From Lysobacter sp. ISL-50 (GTDB lineage Bacteria; Pseudomonadota; Gammaproteobacteria; Xanthomonadales; Xanthomonadaceae), in assembly GCF_018612875.1 (NCBI RefSeq), contig NZ_JAGGRI010000027.1:1-64000 (forward strand): 64,000 bases of DNA, in the 5' to 3' direction. The translations under genes and the position numbers were made by a program. The notes below the pieces were generated by a model. The model saw only the letters and a list, made by a program, of their open reading frames with translations, did no database searches and had not been told where the DNA came from. Of the stretch, positions 21,465 to 30,988 are shown in pieces; position 1 is the stretch's first letter, and each line of letters opens with the position of its first letter.

Positions 21465-22673
21465 ATGAGCACCGAGATCAAAGTCCCCGTCCTTCCCGAG
21501 TCGGTCTCCGACGCCACGATCGCCACGTGGCACAAGAAGCCGGGCGATGCGGTCAAGCGCGACGAGAACCTGGTCGATCTGGAAACCGACAAGGTCGTGC
21601 TGGAAGTGCCCTCGCCGGTCGACGGCGTGCTCAAGGAAATCAAGTTCGAAGAAGGCGCGACCGTGACCAGCCAGCAGCTGATCGCGATCGTCGAGGCCGG
21701 CGCCGTCGCCAGCGCGCCCGCCGCCGCGGCCGCTCCGGCCGCCGCCAAGGCCGAAGCGCTGCCGGCCGCCGGCGCCCAGCCGATCACGCCGAAGGCCGAC
21801 GCGCCCAAGGCCCCGGCCGGCAACGACCAGCTGCCCCCGGGCGCGCGCTTCACCGCCAACAAGGAAGGCATCGACGCTTCGCAGGTCGAAGGCACCGGCC
21901 GCAAGGGCGCGGTGACCAAGGAAGACATCGTCAATTACGCCAAGAGCGGCGGCGTCGGCAACGCCGCCGGCGCGCGTCCGGAAGAGCGCGTGCCGATGAC
22001 CCGCATCCGCGCCCGCATCGCCGAGCGCCTGATGCAGTCGAAGAACTCGATCGCGATGCTGACCTCGTTCAACGAAGTCAACCTCGGCAAGGTCATGGCC
22101 ATGCGCAAGGAGCTGGGCGAGTCCTTCGAGAAGGCCAACGGCGTCAAGCTCGGCTTCATGAGCTTCTTCGCCAAGGCCGCGGCCAACGCGCTGCAGCGCC
22201 ATCCGGTGGTCAACGCCTCCGTCGACGGCAACGACATCGTCTATCACGGCTACGCCGACATCTCGATCGCGGTGTCCACCGACAAGGGCCTGGTCACGCC
22301 GGTGCTGCGCAATGTCGAGCGCATGGGCTTCGCCGACGTCGAGAAGGCCATCGGCGATTACGCCAAGAAGGCCCGCGACGGCAAGCTGGCGCTGGAAGAC
22401 CTGCAGGGCGGCACCTTCACCATCACCAACGGCGGCACCTTCGGCTCGCTGATGTCGACCCCGATCGTCAACCCGCCGCAGTCGGCCATCCTCGGCATGC
22501 ACGCGATCAAGGAACGCGCGATCGTGGAGAACGGCGCCGTGGTCGCCGCGCCGATGATGTACATCGCGCTGAGCTACGACCACCGCATCATCGATGGCAA
22601 GGACGCGGTGTTGTTCCTGGTCGACATCAAGAACCAACTGGAAAATCCGCATCGCATGCTGTTGGGTATGTGA
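21465..22673 (+). CDS. sucB: Dihydrolipoyllysine succinyltransferase (E2o)
   Basis: A 402-residue core subunit of the 2-oxoglutarate dehydrogenase complex. The lipoyl domain (1-75) has the lipoylated Lys43 in [12 protein letters not shown]. An Ala/Pro linker follows, then the E1/E3-binding domain ([32 protein letters not shown]) and the catalytic domain with the active-site HRIIDG ([13 protein letters not shown]). The length is normal. The gene lies 63 bases after sucA. A family B repeat fills the gap to lpdA. Confidence 0.97.
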   Translation: MSTEIKVPVLPESVSDATIATWHKKPGDAVKRDENLVDLETDKVVLEVPSPVDGVLKEIKFEEGATVTSQQLIAIVEAGAVASAPAAAAAPAAAKAEALPAAGAQPITPKADAPKAPAGNDQLPPGARFTANKEGIDASQVEGTGRKGAVTKEDIVNYAKSGGVGNAAGARPEERVPMTRIRARIAERLMQSKNSIAMLTSFNEVNLGKVMAMRKELGESFEKANGVKLGFMSFFAKAAANALQRHPVVNASVDGNDIVYHGYADISIAVSTDKGLVTPVLRNVERMGFADVEKAIGDYAKKARDGKLALEDLQGGTFTITNGGTFGSLMSTPIVNPPQSAILGMHAIKERAIVENGAVVAAPMMYIALSYDHRIIDGKDAVLFLVDIKNQLENPHRMLLGM

Positions 22674-22676
22674 AGC

Positions 22677-22763
22677 CGGGAATCGGGAATGGGGAATCGG
22701 GAGTCGTAAAAGCCCGCCCCCTTCCCGCTCTTCCGATTCCCTATTCCCCATTCCCCATTCCCG
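22677..22763. repeat. Family B repeat between sucB and lpdA
   Basis: Tandem GGGAATC/GGGAATGG units face their inverse (GATTCCC, ATTCCCC) across a central spacer. In RNA this would form one long imperfect hairpin. It starts two bases after the sucB stop and ends about 11 bases before the lpdA start. Confidence 0.85.
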
Positions 22764-22773
22764 TGAGCGAAGC

Positions 22774-24204
22774 ATGAGCGAACAACAACAATTCGACGTA
22801 GTCGTCATCGGCGCCGGCCCCGCCGGCTACCACGCCGCCATCCGCGCCGCCCAACTCGGCCTGAAGACCGCGTGCATCGACGCCGCGCTGGGCAAGGACG
22901 GCAAGCCGGCGCTGGGCGGCACCTGCCTGCGCGTGGGCTGCATTCCGTCCAAGGCGCTGCTCGACAGCTCGCGCCAGTTCTGGAACCTGCAGCATCTGTT
23001 CGGCGAACACGGCATCAGCGCCGACAACGCCAAGATCGACGTCGCCACCATGGTCGGTCGCAAGGACAAGATCGTGAAGCAGTTCACCGGCGGCATCGCG
23101 ATGCTGTTCAAGGCGAACAAGATCGCCCCGTACTACGGCTTCGGCACCCTGCACCCGGGCAATGTCGTCAAGGTCAAGCAGCACGACGGTTCCGAGGTCG
23201 AGCTCAAGGGCACCAACGTCATCATCGCCTCGGGTTCGGATTCGATCGAACTGCCGTTCGCCAAGTTCGACGGCGACAAGATCGTCGACAACGTCGGCGC
23301 GCTGGACTTCACCGAAGTGCCCAAGCGCCTGGGCGTGATCGGCGCCGGCGTGATCGGCCTGGAACTGGGCAGCGTGTGGAAGCGCCTGGGCTCGGAAGTC
23401 ACCATCCTCGAAGCCCTGCCCGACTTCCTCGCCGCCGCCGATGCCGAGGTCGCCAAGACCGCGGCCAAGGAATTCAAGAAGCAGGGCCTGGAAATCAAGC
23501 TCGGCGCGAAGGTCAGCAAGGCCGAGATCAAGAAAGACGGCGTGCACCTGACCTACAACGACGGCAAGTCCGATCAGGAACTGGTCGTGGACAAGCTGCT
23601 GGTCGCCGTCGGCCGCCGCGCCGCGTCGAAGGGCCTGCTGGCCGAAGGCACCGGCGTCAAGATCAACGAGCGCGGCCAGATCGAAGTCGATGAGCATTGC
23701 CACACCGGCGTCGATGGCGTGTGGGCGGTCGGCGACTGCGTGCGCGGGCCGATGCTGGCTCACAAGGGCTTCGAGGAAGGCATCGCGGTCGCCGAACTCA
23801 TCGCCGGCCTGCCGGGCCACGTCAACCTCGACACCGTGCCGTGGGTGATCTACACCGAGCCGGAAATCGCCTGGGTCGGCAAGACCGAGCAGCAGCTCAA
23901 GGCCGAGAACATCCCGTACAAGACCGGCAGCTTCCCGTTCGCGGCGATCGGCCGCGCGGTGGCCATGGGCGAACCGGCCGGCTTCGTCAAGGTCATCGCC
24001 CATGCCGAGACCGATCGCGTGCTGGGCCTGCATCTGGTCGGCGTCGGCGTGTCCGAGCTCGTCCACGAAGGCGTGCTGACCATGGAGTTCAACGGCTCCG
24101 CCGACGACCTCGCCCGCATCTGCCACGCGCACCCGACCTTGTCGGAAGCGATCCACGATGCGGCGATGGCGGTGGACAAGCGGGCGATTCACAAGGCCAA
24201 CTGA
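22774..24204 (+). CDS. lpdA: Dihydrolipoyl dehydrogenase (E3)
   Basis: A 476-residue FAD enzyme that reoxidises the dihydrolipoyl group of the E2 component and makes NADH. FAD-binding motif GAGPAGYHAA is at 13-22; the redox disulfide is Cys51/Cys56 in GGTCLRVGCIPSKALL; the NAD motif GAGVIGLELGSVW lies at about 190-202; the second FAD motif is VWAVGDCVRGPMLAHKG; the dimer-partner base is in HAHPTLSEAIHDA. The common LNVGC is LRVGC here. The start is preceded by GAGCGAAGC rather than a canonical ribosome site because the family B repeat reaches almost to the ATG. It completes a sucA-sucB-lpdA operon for the 2-oxoglutarate dehydrogenase complex. Confidence 0.96.
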   Translation: MSEQQQFDVVVIGAGPAGYHAAIRAAQLGLKTACIDAALGKDGKPALGGTCLRVGCIPSKALLDSSRQFWNLQHLFGEHGISADNAKIDVATMVGRKDKIVKQFTGGIAMLFKANKIAPYYGFGTLHPGNVVKVKQHDGSEVELKGTNVIIASGSDSIELPFAKFDGDKIVDNVGALDFTEVPKRLGVIGAGVIGLELGSVWKRLGSEVTILEALPDFLAAADAEVAKTAAKEFKKQGLEIKLGAKVSKAEIKKDGVHLTYNDGKSDQELVVDKLLVAVGRRAASKGLLAEGTGVKINERGQIEVDEHCHTGVDGVWAVGDCVRGPMLAHKGFEEGIAVAELIAGLPGHVNLDTVPWVIYTEPEIAWVGKTEQQLKAENIPYKTGSFPFAAIGRAVAMGEPAGFVKVIAHAETDRVLGLHLVGVGVSELVHEGVLTMEFNGSADDLARICHAHPTLSEAIHDAAMAVDKRAIHKAN

Positions 24205-24207
24205 GGC

Positions 24208-24360
24208 CGGGAATTGCCGGGAATCGGGAATGGAGAATCGGGAATCGGAAAGAGCGCAATGCGCTCGTCCGGTTCCCGATTCGCTTTTCAGGCTTCCGAA
24301 ACCCGCATCGCCGCTTTCGCTTCGCCTTGCCGATTCCCCATTCTCGATTCCCGATTCCCG
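24208..24360. repeat. Family B repeat between lpdA and LOG
   Basis: A larger copy of the family B element: GGGAATCGGGAATGG-type units at the left face TTCCCCATTCTCGATTCCC-type units at the right, around about 80 bases of spacer. It spans from just after the lpdA stop to five bases before the next ATG. Confidence 0.85.
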
Positions 24361-24365
24361 TCCTC

Positions 24366-24959
24366 ATGAAAACCCTCTGCGTCTACTGCGGTTCCAACTC
24401 CGGCGCCAAGCCGATCTACACCGAGCGCGCGATCGCGCTGGGTTCGCGCATGGCCCGCGACGGCATCGCCCTGGTCTACGGCGGCGGCAACGTCGGCCTG
24501 ATGGGCACCGTCGCCGATGCCGTGCTCGATGCCGGCGGCGAAGTGATCGGCGTGATTCCCGAGCAACTGGTGAATTGGGAAGTCGCCCATCGCGGCCTGA
24601 CCAAGCTGGAGATCGTCGGCTCCATGCACGAACGCAAGGCGCGCATGTTCGACCTGGCCGACGGCTTCGTCGCCCTGCCCGGCGGCTTCGGCACGCTGGA
24701 CGAGATGTTCGAGATGCTGACCTGGCGCCAACTCGGCATCGGCGACAAGCCCTGCGCCTTCCTCGACATCGACGGCTTCTACGCGCCGCTGATGGCGATG
24801 CTCGATCGCATGGTCGCCGAGCGCTTCCTCCACGCCGACCAGCGCCAGGACCTGTGGCACGGGGACGACATCGACGTCCTGCTGAACTGGATGCGCGACT
24901 ACACCCCGGCCTCGGCGTCCAAGTGGATGGACGAGAAGCGGCGCAAGGCGCTGCGCTGA
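24366..24959 (+). CDS. LOG family protein (cytokinin riboside monophosphate phosphoribohydrolase type)
   Basis: A 197-residue Rossmann-like enzyme. LOG proteins cleave nucleoside 5'-monophosphates to the free base and ribose 5-phosphate; type I LOGs activate cytokinins, many bacterial ones act on AMP. The motifs are YGGGNVGLMG (38-47), MHERKARM (88-95) and PGGFGTLDE (105-113). The length is normal. No ribosome site is visible because the family B repeat ends five bases before the ATG. It is co-oriented with sucA-sucB-lpdA. Confidence 0.92.
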   Translation: MKTLCVYCGSNSGAKPIYTERAIALGSRMARDGIALVYGGGNVGLMGTVADAVLDAGGEVIGVIPEQLVNWEVAHRGLTKLEIVGSMHERKARMFDLADGFVALPGGFGTLDEMFEMLTWRQLGIGDKPCAFLDIDGFYAPLMAMLDRMVAERFLHADQRQDLWHGDDIDVLLNWMRDYTPASASKWMDEKRRKALR

Positions 24960-25009
24960 GGCTGGACTTCCGACGGCAGGAGTCCAAGAGACTTCAGCGC
25001 TATCTTTCC

Positions 25010-25233
25010 AGGTCGTCATTCCCGCGAAAGCGGGAATCCAAAGACTTCAGCGTCATCCATCCAGTTCGTCATTCCCGCGAACACGGGCTCCGCTTTGCTT
25101 CGGCGGAGCCGAACATCCAGTGACTTCAGCGTCACCCCTCCAGGCCGTCATTCCCGCGAACGCGGGAATCCAGCGACTTCAAACGTTCTCGCACGAAAGG
25201 CCCTGGATTCCCGCGTTCGCGGGAATGACGAGC
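25010..25233. repeat. Family A palindromic repeat cluster
   Basis: Four hairpin cores near 25018-25037, 25070-25087 (imperfect), 25150-25169 and 25207-25226, each ATTCCCGCGAA(C/A)GCGGGAAT or its inverse. One interval has the hairpin GGCTCCG..CGGAGCC. Another has a conserved spacer containing CTTCAAACGTTCTCGCACG. The cluster fills most of the 404-base gap after the LOG gene. Confidence 0.9.
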
Positions 25234-25363
25234 AAAAAAAGCAACGCATCCCGCCTGCACCCGACTTTGCCCCACTTTGCCCGGATCACTGCGTTGCAGC
25301 CCCACCCGGCGGCATCCACGGCCGCTCGGCTATGATCCTCAGCTCGCCCGACGAGACCGTCCC

Positions 25364-26356
25364 ATGAGCGTCCCCGCCGCGTTCAACGCGTTCCGCATTC
25401 ATAACGACGCCACCGGCTATCGCGCCGGCGTCGAAGCGGTCGGCATCGACGATCTCGCCCCCGGCGAGGTCGTGATCAAGACCGCCTACTCCTCGGTCAA
25501 TTTCAAGGACGCGCTGGCCGGCACCGGCGAGGGCAAGATCCTGCGCAAATTCCCGCTGGTCGGCGGCATCGACGTGGCCGGCCACGTGGTCGCCTCCAGC
25601 GACGGCAAGTTCAAGGAAGGCGACGCGGTGCTGGTCACCGGCTGCGGCCTCAGCGAGACCCGCGACGGCGGCTATAGCGAGTACGCGCGCCTGCAGGCGC
25701 AGTGGGTGGTGCCGCTGCCGTCCGGGCTGAGCCTGCGCGAGAGCATGGTGCTGGGCACCGCCGGCTTCACCGCCGCGCTGGCGCTGCACCGCATGCTCGA
25801 CAACCGGCAGACGCCCGAACACGGGCCGCTGGCGGTCAGCGGCGCCACCGGCGGCGTCGGATCGCTGGCGCTGGACATCTTCAGCCGCGCAGGCTTCGAA
25901 GTGCACGCCATCAGCGGCAAGCCGGAGCAGACCGATTATCTGAAATCCATCGGCGCTCATCAGGTGTTCGGCCGCGACGCGCTGCAGACGCAGCGGCCGA
26001 TGGAATCGGCGCGTTTCGGCGGCGGCCTGGACAATGTCGGCGGGCCGATGCTCGCCAGCCTGCTCGCGCAGACCGCGCCCTACGGCAACGTCGCCACCGC
26101 CGGCCTGGCCGCCACGCATGCGCTGGAAACCACGGTAATGCCTTTCATTATTCGCGGCGTGTCCCTGCTCGGGATCGCCTCGGCCGGCACCGCGCGCGCG
26201 ATCCGCGACGAAATCTGGCAGCGTCTGGGCAGCGAATGGAAGCCCGCGCATCTGGACCGGATCTGCACCCGCGAGGTCGGTTTGGCACAGTTGACGCAGG
26301 TGTTTCCGGCCATGTTGGCCGGCGGTTCGCTGGGCCGGACCCTGGTCGTGATCTAG
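25364..26356 (+). CDS. acuI: MDR family NADPH oxidoreductase (AcuI/YhdH type)
   Basis: A 330-residue zinc-free medium-chain dehydrogenase. AcuI/YhdH reduces acryloyl-CoA to propionyl-CoA with NADPH. Family marks are YSSVNFKDALAGTGEGKILRKFPLVGGIDVAGHV, LVTGCGLSETRDGGYSEYA, the nucleotide motif SGATGGVGSLALDI and FIIRGVSLLGIASAG near the end. The length matches. The start ATG at 25364 follows CGAGACCGTCCC; the ribosome site is weak. Quinone oxidoreductase is a broader alternative name. Confidence 0.88.
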   Translation: MSVPAAFNAFRIHNDATGYRAGVEAVGIDDLAPGEVVIKTAYSSVNFKDALAGTGEGKILRKFPLVGGIDVAGHVVASSDGKFKEGDAVLVTGCGLSETRDGGYSEYARLQAQWVVPLPSGLSLRESMVLGTAGFTAALALHRMLDNRQTPEHGPLAVSGATGGVGSLALDIFSRAGFEVHAISGKPEQTDYLKSIGAHQVFGRDALQTQRPMESARFGGGLDNVGGPMLASLLAQTAPYGNVATAGLAATHALETTVMPFIIRGVSLLGIASAGTARAIRDEIWQRLGSEWKPAHLDRICTREVGLAQLTQVFPAMLAGGSLGRTLVVI

Positions 26357-26416
26357 TTGGCATTGCAGCCGCGCGGCGCGTCGCTACAATCGGCCGCAGA
26401 TCCTTGGGGGAAACAC

Positions 26417-26788
26417 ATGGCGCGTATTTTGATCGTCGATGATTCGCCGTCCCAGTTGATGGGCATCCGTCGCATCGTCGAGAAACTGGGGCATGAGGCC
26501 TTGACCGCTGAAGACGGCGCCGCTGGCGTCGAAGCGGCCAAGCGGGAGTTGCCCGACCTGATCCTGATGGACGTGGTCATGCCGAACCTCAACGGTTTCC
26601 AGGCCACCCGCTCGATCTGCCGCGAGGCCACGACCAAGCACATACCGATCGTCCTGGTCACCACCAAGGACCAGGACACCGACCGCGTCTGGGGCATGCG
26701 CCAGGGCGCGAAGGCTTACATCACCAAGCCGTTCAGCGAGACCGACCTGTCCGAGATCATCGGCCAGCTGCTGCCCTCGCTGGGCTGA
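26417..26788 (+). CDS. pilH: PilH-like response regulator
   Basis: A 123-residue single receiver domain. Acidic pocket Asp8/Asp9, phosphoacceptor Asp52 (LILMDVVMPNLNGF), the Thr of VLVTTKDQDTD and Lys in AYITKPFSE are all present. FQATRSICREA and TKDQDTDRVWGMRQGAKAYITKPF are characteristic of PilH, which acts with the Pil-Chp chemosensory system controlling twitching motility. No other pil/chp genes are in the window. The ATG at 26417 has GGGGGAA upstream. A hairpin follows the stop. Confidence 0.9.
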   Translation: MARILIVDDSPSQLMGIRRIVEKLGHEALTAEDGAAGVEAAKRELPDLILMDVVMPNLNGFQATRSICREATTKHIPIVLVTTKDQDTDRVWGMRQGAKAYITKPFSETDLSEIIGQLLPSLG

Positions 26789-26826
26789 ACACGCGTCGCG
26801 GCGCCGCCGCGCGGCGCATTCATCCG

Positions 26827-26846
26827 ATCCCGGCGCGAGCCGGGAT
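26827..26846. terminator. Terminator between convergent pilH and cbpA
   Basis: An eight-base stem (ATCCCGGC, loop GCGA, GCCGGGAT) followed by TTCGCGTTT, between the two convergent stops. It fits a bidirectional intrinsic terminator. Confidence 0.6.
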
Positions 26847-26854
26847 TTCGCGTT

Positions 26855-27751
26855 TCAGGGCCGGCGCCAGTCCTCGCCGAAGGCCTCGCGCATGGTCTCG
26901 TAGGCCTCGTGCTGCGCCGGCGTCTGCGCGCGCGGCGCCAGCACTTCCAGCTCGACGATCTGATCGCCGGCCGGCGTGCCCGGCAGGCCGCGGCCGCGCA
27001 GGCGCAGCTTGCGCCCGGCCTCGGAATTGACCGGAATCTTCAGCTCCACCGGCCCGCCCAGGGTCGGCACGCTGATCGTCGCGCCCAGCGCCGCTTCCCA
27101 CGGCGCCAGCGGCAGCATGTGGATGATGTTGCGGCCATCGACCTCGAACTGCGGATGCGCGGCGTATTCGATCTCCAGCAGCAGATCGCCGTGCGCGCCC
27201 TGACCGGCCAGGCGGATCAGCTGGCCCGGGCGGATGCCCTTGGGCACGCGCACGTCCAGGGTCTTGTTGTTGACCGAAATGCGCACGCTGCCGCCTTCGA
27301 ACACGGTTTCCAGCGACACCGCCAAGCGGGCCCGGGTGTCGCCGCGCGGCGGCTGCGCGCTGCGCGGATTGCCGCCGAAACCGCCGCCGTTGGAGGAACG
27401 GCCGCGGCCGAACAAGTTCTCGAAGAAGTCGCTGAAACCGCCGCCCGCGCCGCCGCCGGCGAAGATTTCCTCGAAATCCGCATTGCCGCCGCCGAAACCG
27501 CCCGCGGGCGGCTGCACCTCGTCGCCGGGGCGATAGCCGCGCGCGCGCAGTTGGTCGTAGGCCGCGCGCTTGGGCGGATCGCGCAAGGCCTCGTAGGCCT
27601 CGTTGACGGCCTTGAATTTCTCTTCCGCGCCCGCTTCTTTACTGACGTCGGGATGGTACTTGCGAGCCAGGCGGCGATACGCCGTCTTGATCTCGGCCTC
27701 GCCCGCGCTGGGCTCCAGGCCCAGGGTTTCGTAATAGTCCTTGAACTGCAT
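26855..27751 (-). CDS. cbpA: DnaJ-like co-chaperone CbpA
   Basis: A 298-residue J-domain protein. The J domain (1-70) has the HPD motif at 33-35. A Gly/Phe-rich linker (about 85-145) follows and then two DnaJ C-terminal substrate-binding domains (VSLETVFEGGSVRISV, GDLLLEIEYAAHPQFEVDGRNI, LGATISVPTLGGPVELKIP). There is no Cys-rich zinc finger, which separates CbpA from DnaJ. It stimulates DnaK ATPase. The ATG at 27751 has GGAG upstream; the open frame extends eight codons further. It is divergent from the peroxiredoxin gene. Confidence 0.93.
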   Translation of the reverse strand: MQFKDYYETLGLEPSAGEAEIKTAYRRLARKYHPDVSKEAGAEEKFKAVNEAYEALRDPPKRAAYDQLRARGYRPGDEVQPPAGGFGGGNADFEEIFAGGGAGGGFSDFFENLFGRGRSSNGGGFGGNPRSAQPPRGDTRARLAVSLETVFEGGSVRISVNNKTLDVRVPKGIRPGQLIRLAGQGAHGDLLLEIEYAAHPQFEVDGRNIIHMLPLAPWEAALGATISVPTLGGPVELKIPVNSEAGRKLRLRGRGLPGTPAGDQIVELEVLAPRAQTPAQHEAYETMREAFGEDWRRP

Positions 27752-27919
27752 CGATCGATCGCTCCAATCGCGCAAACGCAGGAGCGGCGCTGTCCGCTCA
27801 CGCCGCCTTGACGCATGATTAAGCTCACAGCATGGCGATTACGACCGCGATTTCAAGTCGCCTTGACGCGGTATTTAGAACCGGCTGCCTAGACTGCACC
27901 CCACATCAGGAGAACCCCC

Positions 27920-28396
27920 ATGAGCATCCAGGTCGGCGAACGCCTGCCCGAAGTCGCACTCAAGCGCATCAACAACGGCATCGAAACGGTAGACACCCGT
28001 TCGCTGTTCGACGGCCGCAAGGCGGTGCTGTTCGCCGTCCCCGGCGCGTTCACCCCGACCTGTTCGGAAAAGCACCTGCCCGGTTTCGTCGAGCACTTCC
28101 AGCAGTTCCGCGACAAAGGCATCGAAGTGGCCTGCCTGGCCGTCAACGATCCGTTCGTGATGCAGGCCTGGGCGCAGAGCCAGCACGTTCCCGAAGGCAT
28201 GCTGATGCTCGCCGACGGCAACGGCGATCTGACCCGTGCGCTCGGCCTGGAACTGGACGCCAGCTCCTACGGCATGGGCACGCGCGCCAAGCGCTTCGCG
28301 CTGTACCTCGACGACGGCGTGGTCAAGCAACTGCATGTCGAGGAGCCCGGCGAATACCGCGTGTCCTCGGCCGAGTACATGCTGCAGCAGATCTGA
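27920..28396 (+). CDS. Peroxiredoxin (Prx5 type)
   Basis: A 158-residue thiol peroxidase reducing H2O2 and alkyl hydroperoxides. The active-site motif is PGAFTPTCSEKHLPGF with the peroxidatic Cys48 and Thr45 (PxxxTxxC). The conserved arginine is in GMGTRAKRFALYLDDGVV. The Prx5 features IEVACLAVNDPFVMQAW and LADGNGDLTRALGL are present. The ATG is preceded by CAGGAGAACCCCC. It shares a 168-base divergent control region with cbpA and is followed by a ferritin-like gene, giving a stress-related neighbourhood. Confidence 0.93.
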   Translation: MSIQVGERLPEVALKRINNGIETVDTRSLFDGRKAVLFAVPGAFTPTCSEKHLPGFVEHFQQFRDKGIEVACLAVNDPFVMQAWAQSQHVPEGMLMLADGNGDLTRALGLELDASSYGMGTRAKRFALYLDDGVVKQLHVEEPGEYRVSSAEYMLQQI

Positions 28397-28505
28397 TCCG
28401 CGCCGCTTCCACGACGACGCCGTCCGGGCCCCGCCCGGCCGGCGTTCCCGCCCACTTCGTATCGCCGAGGTTCCCCGCCCCAATCCCCGACCGCCAGGAG
28501 ACGTC

Positions 28506-29093
28506 ATGTCCGCCAAGCCCGTCACCAAGATCGAAAGCCGCAAGCCCGCCCCGAAGTCCTCGCCGTTCGTCAGCGACATCGGCGCGATCCGCGCACGCGC
28601 GCGCAAGCACATCGAGGACGGCGCGATCACCGACAGCTACGCCGCGGACCGCCAGGCGGTGATCAAGCTGCTCAACGAGGCCCTGGCCACCGAAATCGTC
28701 TGCGTGCTGCGCTACAAGCGCCACTACTTCATGGCCAGCGGCCTGATGGCCGACGCGGTCAAATCCGAATTCCTCGAACACGCCAACGAAGAACAGGCGC
28801 ATGCCGACCGCATCGCCGAGCGCATCGTCCAGCTGGGCGGCGAACCCGACCTCAATCCCGACGTGTTGTCCAAGCGCTCGCATGCCGAATACGTGGAAGG
28901 CCACGACCTGCGCGACATGGTGAAGGAAGACCTGGTCGCCGAGCGCATCGCCATCGACAGCTATCGCGAGATCATCAACTACATCGGCGACAAGGACACC
29001 ACCACCAAGCGCATGATGGAAGACATCCTGGCGCAGGAAGAAGAACACGCCGACGAACTGGCCGACATGCTCGACGGCTGGACCGGCAAGTAA
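28506..29093 (+). CDS. Ferritin-like (bacterioferritin/Dps-related) protein
   Basis: A 195-residue four-helix protein. Metal-binding carboxylates and histidines occur as ATEIVCVLRYKRHYF, EFLEHANEEQAHADRIAERI, VAERIAIDSYREII and ILAQEEEHADELADML, the ferritin diiron order. It has a 30-residue basic N-terminal tail, which is often seen in Dps-like proteins that bind DNA. It may store iron or protect DNA from peroxide; no heme-binding Met typical of bacterioferritin was identified with confidence. The ATG at 28506 has CAGGAGACGTC before it. It follows the peroxiredoxin gene by 109 bases. Confidence 0.88.
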   Translation: MSAKPVTKIESRKPAPKSSPFVSDIGAIRARARKHIEDGAITDSYAADRQAVIKLLNEALATEIVCVLRYKRHYFMASGLMADAVKSEFLEHANEEQAHADRIAERIVQLGGEPDLNPDVLSKRSHAEYVEGHDLRDMVKEDLVAERIAIDSYREIINYIGDKDTTTKRMMEDILAQEEEHADELADMLDGWTGK

Positions 29094-29166
29094 GCCTCGT
29101 CGTCTGCCGCGAGCGCGGCGGGTCCGCGCTCTGTGGCTTCCAGCGACTACGCCGCGGGGGCCTTTC

Positions 29167-29367
29167 GTGCGAGAACCTTTGAAGTCATTTTTGCTCGTCA
29201 TTCCCGCGAACGCGGGAATCCAGGGCTCTTCGTGCGAGAACGCTTGAAGTCGCTGGATTCCCGCGTTCGCGGGAATGACGACCTGGAAGGATGGCGCTGA
29301 AGTCTCTGGATATTCGGCTCCGCCGAAGTAACGCGGAGCCCGCGTTCGCGGGAATGATGAGCAAAAA
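29167..29367. repeat. Family A palindromic repeat cluster
   Basis: Three hairpin cores (ATTCCCGCGAACGCGGGAAT or its inverse, near 29201-29220 and 29258-29278, and a third, partial, at about 29341-29356). Between them lie the spacer with GTGCGAGAACGCTTGAAG, in inverse orientation to the 25 kb copy, and the GGCTCCGCC hairpin. It lies between the ferritin-like and deaminase genes, on the 3' side of both. Confidence 0.9.
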
Positions 29368-29499
29368 TCCTGAAACAGTGCTGCGCCGCACCGCGCGGCC
29401 GTTCCTGGGCGTCGCGCTTATGGCCGGGCTGCACCGGGCGCGAACTCCATCGGCGATGTGATCGCCGCGCACGCCGCGCGCTGACGCCGCGGCGGCGGC

Positions 29500-30585
<1,086 letters not shown>

Positions 30586-30823
30586 TCACGAACCGATCCG
30601 GTGGGAAATCTGGTCGACGCCGCAAAACCGCTGCCTCGCGTCTCACTGCCGCAGGCCGCGCGTCGATGCCGGCGGCCGTTACCCGCGATGTATACCACCG
30701 CGCCGATGCGGATGCAGCCGCCCTGCCCGGCGCGCACCGCAGCGACGGCCACGCGCGGCCGGATCGGACACCTTGCGCTACCATGCCGGCTCACCCTTCT
30801 GCGTATCGGGTTCGCGAACTCCC

Positions 30824-30988
30824 ATGGCCCATCGCCGCAGCGAGCTGACCTTGTCCCGCCTTTTCGGCGCGCCGGTGTTGGTGCATTGGACGGTGCTGCT
30901 GATCGCCCTGCTGGCGCTGTTGTTCAGTCGCGATCCGCTCGCGCTGAGCGCCGGCAATGCGGCGCGTCCGGGCACCGCCGCCGTTCGC
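30824..30988 (+). pseudogene. 5' remnant of a site-2 protease (M50) family gene
   Basis: An ATG at 30824 opens MAHRRSELTLSRLFGAPVLVHWTVLLIALLALLFSRDP, very like the first transmembrane segment of M50/site-2 proteases (RLFGxPVxVHW). The similarity stops after about 45-55 residues, before the HExxH motif, and the frame then runs antisense through the 3' end of pbpC. The rest of the gene appears to have been deleted at or near the pbpC stop at 30989. The family call depends on a short segment. Confidence 0.45.

Noticed and set aside
25010-25233. A CRISPR-like or tandem terminator array
   Set aside because: The hairpins alternate in orientation with variable spacing and recur elsewhere as a mosaic, which fits REP elements.
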